Shown here: piece after piece, positions 10,103 to 19,283 of the stretch
Position numbering within the stretch: position 1 is the first letter of the stretch
Layout: each line of letters opens with the position of its first letter
DNA from: Halomonas alkalisoli
GTDB lineage: Bacteria > Pseudomonadota > Gammaproteobacteria > Pseudomonadales > Halomonadaceae
Direction of reading: 5' to 3'
Assembly (NCBI RefSeq): GCF_021412585.1
Contig: NZ_JAKCMI010000023.1
Span: 186,001 to 250,000, forward strand
Length of the DNA stretch: 64,000 bases
Position numbers and translations under genes: made by a program
Notes under the pieces: model-generated
Told to the model about the DNA's origin: nothing
Databases searched by the model: none
What the model saw: only the letters and a program-made list of their open reading frames with translations

Positions 10103-11106
10103 AGCAAAGACCAGTAACCTCCCGGGATGTGGCGCGTTTGGCCGGGGTGTCTCAGTCGGCCGTCAGCCGTTGTTTTTCACCTCAGGGGAGCATTTCCCCC
10201 AAGACCCGTGAGGTGGTTCTGGCAGCAGCGCAGCAGTTGGGCTACCGCCCCAACACCATTGCACGCTCGCTGATAATGCGCTCTTCACGCACCGTCGCGG
10301 TGGTGGTTTCACAGCTCGATAATCCTTTCTATGCGCTTACCCTGGCACGCGCTTCGCGCGCTTTTCAGTCCGAGGGGTATCATTTGCTGCTGTTCCTAGT
10401 GAGTGACGATGGCGATACGACGGGCGTGATGTCGGAGATTCTGCAAAGCCAGGCCGAGGGTATCCTGATGCTGGCGGCCACGTTGACGACCCCCTTTGCC
10501 CAGGAGTGCGTGGATCGCAGCATTCCCGTTGTAATGATCAATCGCACAGTGGACTTCATGGGGGTCAGTCAGGTTTCCAGCGACAATTATCACGGCGGAT
10601 ACTGGGTGGGCAGCTACCTGGCTGGCCAGGGCCATCGTCGCATGGCTTTCCTCAACGGCCTGGCATCTTCCTCCACGGGGGCCTACCGCCGCCGGGGTTT
10701 TCTCGATGCCCTTGTGGCCCAAGGGCTCGCATGCTGGGCGGAAGAGAGCGGGGAGTACCGTTTCGACAAGGCTTGCGAGGCAACGCGACGCCTTTTTGCC
10801 CAGAAGCCTTACCCCGATGCGGTATTCGCCGCCAATGACCACATGGCGGTAGCCGTCATCGAGACATTGAGAGCGGAGCTCGGTTTGCGCGTACCGGAAG
10901 ATGTCTCTGTCATTGGCTTTGACGATACCCCGGTGGCGGCCTGGCCCAGCTATCGCCTTACCACGCTACGCCAACCGGTTGAGGAGATGGTGACGGTGGC
11001 AGCCGATCTGCTGCTTGCGCAAATGCGCGAGGGGCATCTCTCGCCGGTTCAACGTACCCTGCCGGTCGTGCCGATTCTGAGGGGGAGCGTGCGCCAAAGA
11101 GGCTGA
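10099..11106 (+). CDS. LacI-family transcriptional regulator
   Basis: A 335-residue regulator. Residues about 6-50 are the DNA-binding helix-turn-helix and hinge (SRDVARLAGVSQSAVSRCF, then PNTIARSL); the rest is a periplasmic-binding-protein-like effector domain with VVVSQLDNPFY, the DNYHGG segment and the VIGFDDTP motif near the C terminus. I start it at ATG 10099, which overlaps the preceding TGA; a longer frame from 10036 lies wholly in the upstream gene. It probably controls the divergent dehydrogenase genes through the palindrome at 9106-9121 in response to a sugar acid or similar metabolite. Confidence 0.93.
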   Translation: MKQRPVTSRDVARLAGVSQSAVSRCFSPQGSISPKTREVVLAAAQQLGYRPNTIARSLIMRSSRTVAVVVSQLDNPFYALTLARASRAFQSEGYHLLLFLVSDDGDTTGVMSEILQSQAEGILMLAATLTTPFAQECVDRSIPVVMINRTVDFMGVSQVSSDNYHGGYWVGSYLAGQGHRRMAFLNGLASSSTGAYRRRGFLDALVAQGLACWAEESGEYRFDKACEATRRLFAQKPYPDAVFAANDHMAVAVIETLRAELGLRVPEDVSVIGFDDTPVAAWPSYRLTTLRQPVEEMVTVAADLLLAQMREGHLSPVQRTLPVVPILRGSVRQRG

Positions 11107-11154
11107 CAGCTGGCACATAGGCGGTCCGAGATACCTTACAAATGATTAAATTTT

Positions 11155-11164
11155 CGTATCCAAT
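11155..11164 (+). promoter_or_regulatory. CGTATCCAAT motif, copy 1
   Basis: First of four identical 10-mers in the window. It lies in the 448-bp gene-free stretch 11107-11554 between lacI and tctC, 400 bp ahead of tctC. Apart from copies 1 and 2 of this motif I see nothing coding in that stretch. Confidence 0.4.
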
Positions 11165-11392
11165 GTGCCTAATCGAAGATAAGCGCGAATCCGAAGGCGC
11201 TGTTTCGGACTCCTTCTGATGCCATGCCTGTCCTAGGTTGTTCGTCTGGCAGGAGCGGCTGGTGGTAATCAAGCCATATTACTGCATTGAATTTATTGAT
11301 ATTTTGCAGGAGACGAATGGCGCGGCACGAGGATGCATGATCGACATTGCTCGCTTGTCGGTGACTAGACAAAAGTAGGGTAAAAGGCTTTC

Positions 11393-11428
11393 TTGACTGA
11401 TCGTATCCAATAAATTAGTTTGGGATAC
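11393..11428 (+). promoter_or_regulatory. Candidate tctC promoter with operator (CGTATCCAAT, copy 2)
   Basis: TTGACT at 11393-11398 and TAGTTT at 11416-11421 are 17 bp apart and would make a weak sigma-70 promoter. CGTATCCAAT (11402-11411) fills the spacer, and an inverted partner GGATAC follows at 11423-11428. A repressor bound there would block the promoter. The likely protein is the GntR regulator encoded downstream (14701-15375). Confidence 0.5.
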
Positions 11429-11554
11429 AAGACGGGAGTGGTTTTCGTCACGGAGAGACTCGCCTGAAGCACTCGCATTGCCAAGAACAATCTCGAATGA
11501 ATCTGTAACGACGCACATAAAGCAATCGCAAAAACAATAGAGAGAGGAGCAAGT

Positions 11555-12556
11555 ATGACCGTCCAGCCGAAGAAGAAAATGACCGCCAAGGCGCTCTTTG
11601 CCGGTGTTGTCCTTGTGGCCGCAGCGCCGGGCATGGCCCTTTCTGCCAATGCTACCGAATGGCCGACGGAAAACGTTCGCCTCATTCTTCCTTTCAGTGC
11701 AGGCGGTTCCATCGATCGCTTTGCTCGCGGATTGACCCAGCACTGGGAGGAATACCACGACTACGCCATGATCGTGGACAATCGCGGTGGAGCCTCAGGC
11801 TTGCTGGGCTCGAGAACGTTCCTCGGCTCGCCGGCCAACGGGCACTACCTGTTCGCTGGTATCCAGCCGACCCTAAGCATGAACATCGTGGCGCAAGGGG
11901 CCGACTTCGATCTGGAAGACTTCACCTTCATCAACATCGAGCAGCGCGACTATACGTCGATCGTCGTTCGGGCCGACTCTCCCTACGAAACCATCGAAGA
12001 CCTGGTCGAGAGCATTCGCGAGAATCCAAGCGACGTTACCATGTCGATGGCGACTGGCTCCGGGACGCATCTATTTGGCCTGGCATTCCTCGATACGCTT
12101 GAGCTGGACCCCAATATCGTGACATTCGACGGCGGTGGCGAGCAGCGCACAGATTTGCTGGGTGGTCACTCAGACGCAGCGTTCTCTTCGGCATACGGCG
12201 ATATGACGCTTGGCGACCAGGTCCGTGTGCTGGCCGTTTCTTCACATGAGACCTTTCCTGGATGGCCGGACGCCCCGCCAGTAAACGAAGCCTTTCCAGA
12301 GGCCGACCTTCCCGCTATCGGCGATAACCGGTTTCTTGCCGTACACACTAGCTTTGCTGAAGAGAACCCTGAAATTTTCGATGCCATCGTTGCCAGTTAC
12401 CGGGAGGTGTTTCACAGCGACGCTTACCAGGCGCATATCGAAAATCTCGGCTCAGATCTGATTTCCGGCTTCTATGGTCCTGAAGAGTCAAAGGAAATCA
12501 TTTATGAGATCCATGAGGTCGTAGAAAGATACGGCGACATGCTGTCAGGAAACTGA
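11555..12556 (+). CDS. tctC: Tripartite tricarboxylate transporter substrate-binding protein (TctC/Bug family)
   Basis: A 333-residue exported binding protein with a GAGAGGAG ribosome binding site before ATG 11555. Residues 1-34 form a signal peptide (KKKMTAKALFAGVVLVAAA, cleavage around ALSANA-TEW). The mature part has Bug-family features: WPTENVRLILPFSAGGSIDR, NRGGASGLLGS, and ANGHYLFAG. These proteins bind carboxylates or related acids in the periplasm and pass them to TctAB. It is the first gene of tctCBA, and a terminator-like hairpin follows it, which would keep the binding protein in excess over the membrane subunits. Confidence 0.93.
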   Translation: MTVQPKKKMTAKALFAGVVLVAAAPGMALSANATEWPTENVRLILPFSAGGSIDRFARGLTQHWEEYHDYAMIVDNRGGASGLLGSRTFLGSPANGHYLFAGIQPTLSMNIVAQGADFDLEDFTFINIEQRDYTSIVVRADSPYETIEDLVESIRENPSDVTMSMATGSGTHLFGLAFLDTLELDPNIVTFDGGGEQRTDLLGGHSDAAFSSAYGDMTLGDQVRVLAVSSHETFPGWPDAPPVNEAFPEADLPAIGDNRFLAVHTSFAEENPEIFDAIVASYREVFHSDAYQAHIENLGSDLISGFYGPEESKEIIYEIHEVVERYGDMLSGN

Positions 12557-12563
12557 TTGATGG

Positions 12564-12593
12564 GGAGGGGCGCTGGTGTGCCTCTCCTTTTTC
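12564..12593 (+). terminator. Terminator-like intercistronic hairpin after tctC
   Basis: GGAGGGGC (12564-12571) pairs with GCCTCTCC (12580-12587), with one G-U pair and an 8-base loop, and is followed by TTTTTC. It probably acts as a partial terminator or 3' mRNA stabiliser, since tctB begins 33 bp later with no promoter that I can see. Confidence 0.6.
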
Positions 12594-12625
12594 TTGACGG
12601 GCGGAATCGCTTGAGGTGAGAGCTT

Positions 12626-13111
12626 ATGGGGTTTCTCAGAGAGTTGGGCAAGAAGGGCGGTGAGTTTATCGTACCTTCGATCATGCTGGCTTACGCAACC
12701 TATTATTATCTGGAAGTAAGCGCTTTGCCAAGACGTGAAGTGAATTTACTTATGATCCAGCCCATATATTTTGTCATACTCGTGGCGTTCTTCGTTTTGG
12801 TGGCTGCTTATGTATGCAAATCCCTGGCTGGCAAGGATAGTCACGACTCCAATGGTGAGGCGAGCGAAAGAAAAATCACCAACAAGGCAGCAACGCTATC
12901 TTTTGCGGTACTAACAGTGGCTTATGTTTATGGAATAGAGTGGTTGGGGTTTGTAGTGTCTTCATGGTTATATATGACTCTGCTGCTCATGCTCTTCTCT
13001 GTTAAATCCTGGTTGATCGTTGCTGCATTTCCAGTGGGTACAGCCTTGTTCATTTACTTGACTTTCGATATGTGGTTGAGCATCCCCCTTCCGAAAGGCA
13101 TATTGTTATAA
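12626..13111 (+). CDS. tctB: Tripartite tricarboxylate transporter small membrane subunit (TctB)
   Basis: A 161-residue protein with four predicted membrane helices, typical for TctB, which is poorly conserved in sequence. Helices appear around residues 15-30, 42-62, 88-106 and 112-150. Start ATG 12626 has GAGG upstream. Its place between tctC and tctA identifies it better than any motif does. The base composition here and through tctA looks AT-richer than the flanking enzyme genes. Confidence 0.85.
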   Translation: MGFLRELGKKGGEFIVPSIMLAYATYYYLEVSALPRREVNLLMIQPIYFVILVAFFVLVAAYVCKSLAGKDSHDSNGEASERKITNKAATLSFAVLTVAYVYGIEWLGFVVSSWLYMTLLLMLFSVKSWLIVAAFPVGTALFIYLTFDMWLSIPLPKGILL

Positions 13112-13133
13112 CCAAATGGCCGGAGAATGATTC

Positions 13134-14657
13134 ATGTTCGATGCTGCTCCTATCTTGGAAGGTCTTGCTCTTCTAGCCGACTGGAAAGTCATGGCAGTCC
13201 TTCTTCTTGGTGTATTCTTCGGTATCATCACTGGTGCAATACCCGGGTTCAGCACCCCTCTGGCCATCAGTATCATGCTTCCGCTGACTTACCCGATGAG
13301 TCCTGTACTGGGGATAGCTTTCCTCACTGCAATCTATGCGGGTGGTAATTTTGGCAGTTCTATATCCTCGATCTTGCTCAACATACCTGGCTCCCCCCAG
13401 GCAATCGTGACAGGCTTTGACGGCAACCCCATGACGAAGCAGGGAAGAGCCAGCGAGGCGCTGGGCATGGCAGTCGCTTCATCCGCCATGGGCAACCTGC
13501 TTGGTGCTATCTTTCTGATTCTGGTCATGCCGCTTATCGTCACGGTTGCGCTGATGTTCGGTCCACCCGAGCTGTTTTTGGTTGGTGTGCTTGGACTGAC
13601 GGTCATCGCTGCCTTGCATAACAGCTTTCTCAAAGCCATCATAGCAGGGGGATTCGGGGTACTTCTGGGTACCGTGGGCATGACATCGACTGGGGCGATT
13701 CGCGGTACCCACGGCTTTTTCGAGTTGATGGACGGCATTCCTGTCATACCGGCTTTGATAGGCTTGATTGGCTTTTCCGAACTCTTTTATATGCTGCAGC
13801 AGCGCTATGTTGCAGGAGGGAGTGGGCGCAAAGGCGATAGTCAGAAAAATCTGCATCTCCTTTTGTATGGGTTCGGTCGTGTGTTGAAACATCCGGTGAC
13901 TGTGCTCAAGTCGAGCACCATCGGGGTTATTATCGGTGCGCTTCCCGGCGCTGGTGCCACTGTGGCAAGCGTAGTGAGCTACAATGAAGCCAAGCGCAGC
14001 TCAAGAAAACCGGAAGAGTTTGGTCAAGGAGCGGAAGAGGGTTTGATTAGCGCTGAATCGGCAAACAATGCTTCTGAAGGCGGCGCGTTGGCCACCATGT
14101 TGTCTCTGGGCATACCGGGTGGGCTGGCGACCGCGGTCATGGTCGGTGCCTTCATGCTGCAAGGTCTCATCCCTGGGCCGCGATTGTTCATCGATCATCA
14201 GGGACTCGTCTACGGTATCATGTTCGCGCAAATCGTGGCTTCTTTTTTCCTGTTCATGGCGGGCCTGCTGGTCTCACTGTACGCGGCCAAGGTGATCAAT
14301 ATACCTACTATCGTACTGATTCCCTTGATAGCCGTATTCTCTGTGGCGGGAACATATGCGATCAGCCTGCAAATGTTCGATGTAAAAATCATGCTCGTTT
14401 TTGCCGCACTCGGCATTCTGATGAGAAAATACGATTATCCTTTGATAGCAGTCATTCTGGGAATCATTCTTGGCCCGATATTGGACCGCCAGCTGATGAG
14501 GACCTTTCAGGGGGCAGGGGAGCTTTCTCTAGGAATTTTCCTGAACAGGCCTGTCAGCCTTATCCTGCTGTTTATGATTCTGATCTGTCTGACGCCCATC
14601 GCCCTTAAAATTTATCGTAATGTGAGAGAGAGCCTTGGGTATGCCAAGCGTACATGA
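13134..14657 (+). CDS. tctA: Tripartite tricarboxylate transporter large permease (TctA)
   Basis: A 507-residue polytopic permease. It contains the conserved GAIPGFSTPLAISIMLPLTY near residue 35, the GGNFGSSISSILLNIPGSPQ region near 75-95, and the repeated half-site IGALPGAGATVASVVSYNEAKR with AANNASEGGAL near 260-330, all hallmarks of TctA. It forms the proton- or sodium-coupled channel for the ligand delivered by TctC. The gene follows tctB by 22 bp. With the lyase, dehydratase and Fe-dehydrogenase genes nearby, an organic di- or tricarboxylate is the likely cargo. Confidence 0.95.
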   Translation: MFDAAPILEGLALLADWKVMAVLLLGVFFGIITGAIPGFSTPLAISIMLPLTYPMSPVLGIAFLTAIYAGGNFGSSISSILLNIPGSPQAIVTGFDGNPMTKQGRASEALGMAVASSAMGNLLGAIFLILVMPLIVTVALMFGPPELFLVGVLGLTVIAALHNSFLKAIIAGGFGVLLGTVGMTSTGAIRGTHGFFELMDGIPVIPALIGLIGFSELFYMLQQRYVAGGSGRKGDSQKNLHLLLYGFGRVLKHPVTVLKSSTIGVIIGALPGAGATVASVVSYNEAKRSSRKPEEFGQGAEEGLISAESANNASEGGALATMLSLGIPGGLATAVMVGAFMLQGLIPGPRLFIDHQGLVYGIMFAQIVASFFLFMAGLLVSLYAAKVINIPTIVLIPLIAVFSVAGTYAISLQMFDVKIMLVFAALGILMRKYDYPLIAVILGIILGPILDRQLMRTFQGAGELSLGIFLNRPVSLILLFMILICLTPIALKIYRNVRESLGYAKRT

Positions 14658-14700
14658 GGCGAGTTACGGTTTGTCAGAAAAATGGCGCAAGGTGGAAAAG

Positions 14701-15375
14701 ATGGAAGTTTTAGACACAGAAAGTCAAAAATTCACTAACCTTCCTGCACCTGAAAGGGCTTACATCATCATACGTGAAGCGATTCTTGCTGGTGAGTATC
14801 AGCCAAATGACAGGTTGCGCGAGGATGATTTGGCTAGCTTGGTGGGTACCAGTAGAACACCCGTTCGTACGGCACTGCATCGCCTTGCACAGGATGGGTT
14901 CGTGGTTTTTCATCCCAATTCTGGTGCTGCAGTGCGAGGATGGACAAGAAAGGATGCCATCGAGATCTTCCAGGTAAGGGCGTGCTTGGAAAGCTGTGCT
15001 GCGGGGCTTGCCGCGCGAAATGCAAAACCCAGGGATATTCGGGATCTCGAGCTCATCTGCGAGGAAATGGAAAGCTACCGGCTGGCACCTGAAACGGTCG
15101 GGTCCCTATCGGTGTTGAATCGCAAATTTCATACGAAAATCCTGAAATTGGCAAATAATTCCAAGCTCGAAGAAACAGCGTTGTCGCTGATGGATATTGG
15201 TTTTTTGATCAGGTCCTATCGATTCTTCTCAGCCAAGGACGAGCAGCGCAGCTTGATACACCATCGCGATCTCGTAGCCGCTATAGCGGCAGGAGATGGT
15301 GACTGGTCCTCATCGATAATGAAGTCTCACATCATGGCGGCGTGCGACCTTATGCGAACGAGCGAGGAGGAATGA
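14701..15375 (+). CDS. GntR-family regulator, FadR/FCD subfamily
   Basis: A 224-residue regulator: winged helix-turn-helix at about 18-80 (AYIIIREAILAGEYQPNDRL, SRTPVRTALHRLAQDG) and an all-helical FCD effector domain at about 90-215. I use ATG 14701 with AAGGTGG upstream; a start at 14635 would overlap tctA and adds residues unlike the family. It overlaps the Fe-alcohol dehydrogenase start (TGATG). FCD regulators usually repress a local catabolic operon until an acid binds. The CGTATCCAAT sites ahead of tctC and between leuC and the dioxygenase gene are its probable targets. Confidence 0.92.
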   Translation: MEVLDTESQKFTNLPAPERAYIIIREAILAGEYQPNDRLREDDLASLVGTSRTPVRTALHRLAQDGFVVFHPNSGAAVRGWTRKDAIEIFQVRACLESCAAGLAARNAKPRDIRDLELICEEMESYRLAPETVGSLSVLNRKFHTKILKLANNSKLEETALSLMDIGFLIRSYRFFSAKDEQRSLIHHRDLVAAIAAGDGDWSSSIMKSHIMAACDLMRTSEEE

Positions 15376-16535
15376 TGCTTAGTTACGAATTCAATACCAC
15401 ACGAAAGCTGATTGTCGAGCAGGGTGCGGCTGCGCGCCTGCATGAGGTGGTGAGCCAATTCTCGGCCAAGCGTATCTTTTTGATCACGGATCCTGGTATT
15501 TCCGATTTAGGATTGCATGAGCCCTCGATGTCAGGCCTGGCAGAGCATGGGGTTTTGGTAGAGCTATTCGACGACGTGGTCGCAGACCCACCCGAAACGG
15601 TCGTGCTCGAGGCCATCGAGCGAGCCAGGCAAATGCGTGCCGAGCTGGTCATCGGTTTTGGCGGCGGTAGCTCCATGGACGTAGCAAAGCTGGTGGCCTG
15701 CTTTGCTCATCCGCACTGCCACCAGCCGCTGCAGGAGGCCTATGGTATTGGAAAGCTCCAAGCCGATAGGCTGCCGCTGGTTCAGGTGCCCACAACGGCG
15801 GGCACGGGGTCCGAGGTGACGCCGATCTCCATCGTAACGACTGGCGAAACGACCAAGTCGGGCATTGTCTCGCCGGTGTTGCTTCCGGACGTTGCTGTGC
15901 TGGATGCCGGCCTGACGGTGGGACTGCCACGCCATGTGACAGCGGCCACGGGTGTCGATGCCATGGTGCATGCGATAGAGGCTTACACGAGCAAGATTCG
16001 CAAGAATCCGATGTCCGATATGTTCGCCAAGGAAGCCTTGCGCCTTCTCGTCGATCATATCGACCGGGTGCTGCAGGACGGCAACGATCTCGATGCGCGG
16101 CAAGGCATGCTGCTGGGTTCCTGTCTTGCCGGCCAGGCTTTCGCCAATGCGCCGGTAGCGGCAGTGCATGCCTTGGCTTATCCCCTCGGAGGCCATTACC
16201 ACGTGCCTCACGGATTATCCAATGCCCTGGTGCTGCCGGCGGTGCTTCGCTTCAATGCGGTGACGGCAGCCGAGCGCTATGCTGAGTTGGTGCCAATCCT
16301 GACTCGCGAGCCACGCTCCCCCTCGTTTGCTGACGATTGCGAACGCTTCATCGTGGGCATCGAGGCACTGTTGAATAGAAGCGGTTTGCCCCTGAGATTA
16401 CGTGATGTCGGTATTCATGAAACCGCCCTCGGGGCACTGGCTGCGGACGCGATGCAGCAACAGCGTTTGCTGGTCAATAACCCCCGGGATGTGACAGAGC
16501 AGGATGCTCTTGAGATCTACCAGACTGTCTATTGA
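15375..16535 (+). CDS. Iron-containing alcohol dehydrogenase
   Basis: A 386-residue group III (Fe-ADH) enzyme. GAGGAGG lies just before tandem ATGs at 15372 and 15375; spacing favours the second, giving one base of overlap with gntR. NAD site GFGGGSSMDVAK is at about 94-105; VPTTAGTGSEVT at about 138-149; metal ligands come from the VDAMVHAIEAY (Asp, His) and VHALAYPLGGHYHVPHG (two His) segments. Members oxidise or reduce small alcohols, 4-hydroxybutyrate, maleylacetate and similar. Its place in the tct operon implies action on the imported acid or a product of it. Confidence 0.93.
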   Translation: MLSYEFNTTRKLIVEQGAAARLHEVVSQFSAKRIFLITDPGISDLGLHEPSMSGLAEHGVLVELFDDVVADPPETVVLEAIERARQMRAELVIGFGGGSSMDVAKLVACFAHPHCHQPLQEAYGIGKLQADRLPLVQVPTTAGTGSEVTPISIVTTGETTKSGIVSPVLLPDVAVLDAGLTVGLPRHVTAATGVDAMVHAIEAYTSKIRKNPMSDMFAKEALRLLVDHIDRVLQDGNDLDARQGMLLGSCLAGQAFANAPVAAVHALAYPLGGHYHVPHGLSNALVLPAVLRFNAVTAAERYAELVPILTREPRSPSFADDCERFIVGIEALLNRSGLPLRLRDVGIHETALGALAADAMQQQRLLVNNPRDVTEQDALEIYQTVY

Positions 16536-16620
16536 TGACGGCCTCTTGACCGCGACGTTATGAGACCACGATAGGAGCGGTGGGGTGGTTTATGCGGGAA
16601 AGAGCGCAGCCCGCCGTTTT

Positions 16621-17640
16621 TCACTCGTCGGTGACCATTAGTCGGAGCAGCAGAGGGAAGCTGATCGCCATGAACATCAGCCTGGCCAGGTGATGTATGC
16701 CTACGAAGCCAGCATCGTGACCGACAGCGAGTGCGATCAGTGCCATGACTTCTGCCCCGCCGGGCGCATAGGCCAATAGCAACTGCGTGAAGGGTACGTC
16801 GATTACCATGCTGATGGGGAAGGCGATTGCGCTGGTTGCGAATAGCGTCAATGTAACGGAGAAGCACGACACGGGAAGCAATTTGGCCATGCTTCTCAGG
16901 CTGCTGCCGGTAAAGCGTGTTCCGACCATCGCGCCGGTCAGGATGAAAATCGATGTCTGCAAGCCCGTTGGCAGCCTGCCAGCCTCGAAGCCGCTGATGG
17001 AAACCAGAGCTGCTCCCAGGATCGATCCCAGAAGAACGGCAGCGGGAAGCCGATAGCGTTTGCATATGGCTGCCCCCAGAACGGCAGCGAGTATCATCAT
17101 CGCGAGCGCCGTGTAGTGAGTTTCCTGTGCTTCCAATACCCTATCCCCGCCGGCTCCCTTGGCAAGTAACGGAAAAAGCACGACGAGAAATAGTAGCCGT
17201 ATGCTTTGAATCATCGTGACCTGCGGTACGTTGCATGGGTACTGCGACGCCGTTTGCAGTATCAGCACCATGTGTCCGGGATAGGCCGAGAGGAAGCTGG
17301 TGTTTCCGGATAGCCTGGTGAGCCTGGAAAGTGCGTGAGAGACGGTGAAGGTGATCGTTAACATGGCGGCCACCAATCCCGCCAGGCTTGGCAGCCAGGA
17401 AGCCGCTTCAGAAAAGAACCGTGGGCTCAAGGAGCTGCCGATACTGATGCCGACAAGCAGCAGGACTAGTGCTTGCAGCTCGCTGGGATAATTCAGTCGA
17501 AGGCCGGCGAGGCTACCTGCCAAGGTTGCGACAATGGCGCCAAGTAGCCAGCCTGCAGCCAGGCCGGCAATATTGCCGACTAGCCCGCCTAAGGCGGCCA
17601 ACGCCAGGGTTCGGGTCGTACTCGAAATTTGGCTGTACAA
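16621..17640 (-). CDS. AbrB-family membrane protein (duplicated AbrB / ammonia monooxygenase-like)
   Basis: A 339-residue protein with about ten hydrophobic segments arranged as two similar halves; GLRLNYPSELQALVLLLVG and GFEAGRLPTGLQTSIFILTG mark equivalent places in each half, as in the AbrB duplication family. The name ammonia monooxygenase in databases is historical; members are thought to be transporters or regulators of membrane trafficking. The frame begins with TTG at 17640; no better start is visible, so the N terminus is uncertain. It converges with the Fe-dehydrogenase gene and lies downstream of the leuCD-lyase operon on the same strand, separated by a terminator-like hairpin. Confidence 0.8.
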   Translation of the reverse strand: MYSQISSTTRTLALAALGGLVGNIAGLAAGWLLGAIVATLAGSLAGLRLNYPSELQALVLLLVGISIGSSLSPRFFSEAASWLPSLAGLVAAMLTITFTVSHALSRLTRLSGNTSFLSAYPGHMVLILQTASQYPCNVPQVTMIQSIRLLFLVVLFPLLAKGAGGDRVLEAQETHYTALAMMILAAVLGAAICKRYRLPAAVLLGSILGAALVSISGFEAGRLPTGLQTSIFILTGAMVGTRFTGSSLRSMAKLLPVSCFSVTLTLFATSAIAFPISMVIDVPFTQLLLAYAPGGAEVMALIALAVGHDAGFVGIHHLARLMFMAISFPLLLRLMVTDE

Positions 17641-17672
17641 ACCTTGAATCCTGAGTGGCTATGTCGAGAAAT

Positions 17673-17699
17673 GCTCACCGGGGCATACTCCCGGTGAGC
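17673..17699 (-). terminator. Hairpin after the lyase gene
   Basis: GCTCACCGGG (17673-17682) and CCCGGTGAGC (17690-17699) make a perfect 10-bp stem with a 7-base loop. On the minus strand ATTTCTC follows. It lies 50 bp beyond the stop of the lyase gene and probably ends the leuC-leuD-lyase transcript. Confidence 0.6.
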
Positions 17700-17750
17700 G
17701 GTTGCCAGCGCTCAGGCTTTGACAAAGCGCAGGCACTTTTCGGGTGAAGC

Positions 17751-18608
17751 CTAGCCCATGTAGCGCTTTTCAAACTCCCAAACCTCTGGGAAGCCGATCA
17801 GCTCATTGAACTCGCTGAAACTATACAGCAGGGAAGAGTCGGTCACGCCGCCATTCTCTTTTAGATCGGTATAGCTCTTTTCCAGGGCTGCGGCAGTGGC
17901 CAGGAAGCCGGCGGCGGGATGGATGGCCAGTGCAAAGCCCAGCGACTGGAGTTTGTCGGCTGAGAGCAGCGGTGTGCGGCCTCCCGGCACCATGTTGGCT
18001 ATCAGTGGCTTGTCGATGCGCTTGCCTATGGTTTCCATTTCCTGCTCCGATTCGGGCGATTCGATGAAGATGGCATCGGCACCCGCTTCGCTGTAGGCCT
18101 GTGCGCGTTTCAATGCCTCATCGAGCCCCAAGGCCGTTCGGGAATCCGTGCGTGCGATGATTACGAGATCGTCGCTACGCCGCGCATCGCAGGCGACTTT
18201 AATTTTTTGTACCATGTCTTCCAAGGGAATGACTCGGCGATCGGGCGTATGGCCGCACTTCTTCGGGAATTCCTGATCTTCGAGTTGAATGGCGGAAGCT
18301 CCTGCTTCTTCATAGCCCTGCACGGTATGATGGACGTTAAGTAATCCGCCGTAACCGGTATCGGCATCAGCGACGATGGGAGTATTAGTCATTTTCGCCA
18401 TGGTGGCGATTCTGCTGACCATGTCGCTATAGGTGGCAATGCCTGCGTCGGGTAAGCCCAGGTGAGAGGCAACCGTGCCATAGCCGGTCACGTAAAGAGC
18501 CTTGAACCCCATGCGGTCGGCGATCAAGGCTGAAATCATGTCATAGATACCGGGTGCAACGACGATCTCCCCGGAGTTCAGCTGTTCTTTAAGTGTCTTG
18601 GCTGTCAT
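17751..18608 (-). CDS. Isocitrate lyase / PEP mutase family lyase (2,3-dimethylmalate or methylisocitrate lyase-like)
   Basis: A 285-residue TIM-barrel enzyme. Mg2+-binding DADTGYG is at about 81-87 and the lyase signature KKCGH at 116-120, whose Cys is the general acid in true C-C lyases of the family; PEP mutases and hydrolases lack it. So cleavage of a 2-hydroxy or 3-hydroxy dicarboxylate to pyruvate (or succinate) plus a second acid is likely. AAAGGAG precedes ATG 18608. It is downstream of a LeuCD-type dehydratase, the arrangement used for 2,3-dimethylmalate in nicotinate fermentation (dmdAB, dml). The exact substrate is inferred only. Confidence 0.88.
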   Translation of the reverse strand: MTAKTLKEQLNSGEIVVAPGIYDMISALIADRMGFKALYVTGYGTVASHLGLPDAGIATYSDMVSRIATMAKMTNTPIVADADTGYGGLLNVHHTVQGYEEAGASAIQLEDQEFPKKCGHTPDRRVIPLEDMVQKIKVACDARRSDDLVIIARTDSRTALGLDEALKRAQAYSEAGADAIFIESPESEQEMETIGKRIDKPLIANMVPGGRTPLLSADKLQSLGFALAIHPAAGFLATAAALEKSYTDLKENGGVTDSSLLYSFSEFNELIGFPEVWEFEKRYMG

Positions 18609-18674
18609 TGTTCATCTCCTTTACATTCATTTTCAAGCTGGTTATTGATGTAGGCTGGACGCGCCAGGTGATAA

Positions 18675-19283
18675 TCAAGATGTTTCTATCCAAGGGTTTT
18701 CTGTGATATGTCGTGCTTCGAATTCCTTGATTTCATCAAGTAATCGAAAAGTCATTTGGACTTCTGATTCGCCCTTGAGGAGTGCCTCTTTTCGATAGGA
18801 ATCGATTTCGAATGAGAGGCTTAGGCCATCTCGATTGGTGATGCTCTGGTGAGGCAAGTCTACGCTCAGGATCGTGGAGTCGCCTTCCACTTGCATGAGC
18901 GATTCGATGCTTTGCTCATCCATGCGAATCGCCAATAGGCCATTCTTGAGGCTGTTATTGAAGAATATGTCGCCAAAATCCGGCGCGATCGCGACGCGAA
19001 AGCCATAATCCAGCAATGCCCATACGGCATGCTCTCGCGATGAGCCGCATCCGAAGTTTTTTCCTGCCACAAGAATGCTCGACTCGGCCTTGGTTGGGTC
19101 ATTCAGGGGGAAGCCCACTCTGAGCTTGCCATCGGGCGTGAAACGAAGGTCGTGAAATAGTTGGTCCCCATACCCGGCATCACGAGGGCGGTGCAAGTAC
19201 CGTGCGGGTATGATCTGATCGGTATCGATGTTTTCCCAGGGCAAGCGAAGGACTAGCCCGCGGTGTTCGGTAAAAGCTAGCAT
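18675..19283 (-). CDS. leuD: 3-isopropylmalate dehydratase small subunit family protein (LeuD-like)
   Basis: A 202-residue swivel-domain subunit. It has the family pattern [13 protein letters not shown] near the N terminus and [17 protein letters not shown] in the middle, where the GSSREH loop contacts substrate. It starts inside the end of leuC (7-base overlap), so the two subunits are co-translated. LeuCD-type hydro-lyases isomerise or hydrate a range of C4-C6 acids. Because the pair sits with an ICL-family lyase and transporters instead of leuA or leuB, a catabolic hydratase is more likely than leucine synthesis. Confidence 0.9.
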   Translation of the reverse strand: MLAFTEHRGLVLRLPWENIDTDQIIPARYLHRPRDAGYGDQLFHDLRFTPDGKLRVGFPLNDPTKAESSILVAGKNFGCGSSREHAVWALLDYGFRVAIAPDFGDIFFNNSLKNGLLAIRMDEQSIESLMQVEGDSTILSVDLPHQSITNRDGLSLSFEIDSYRKEALLKGESEVQMTFRLLDEIKEFEARHITENPWIETS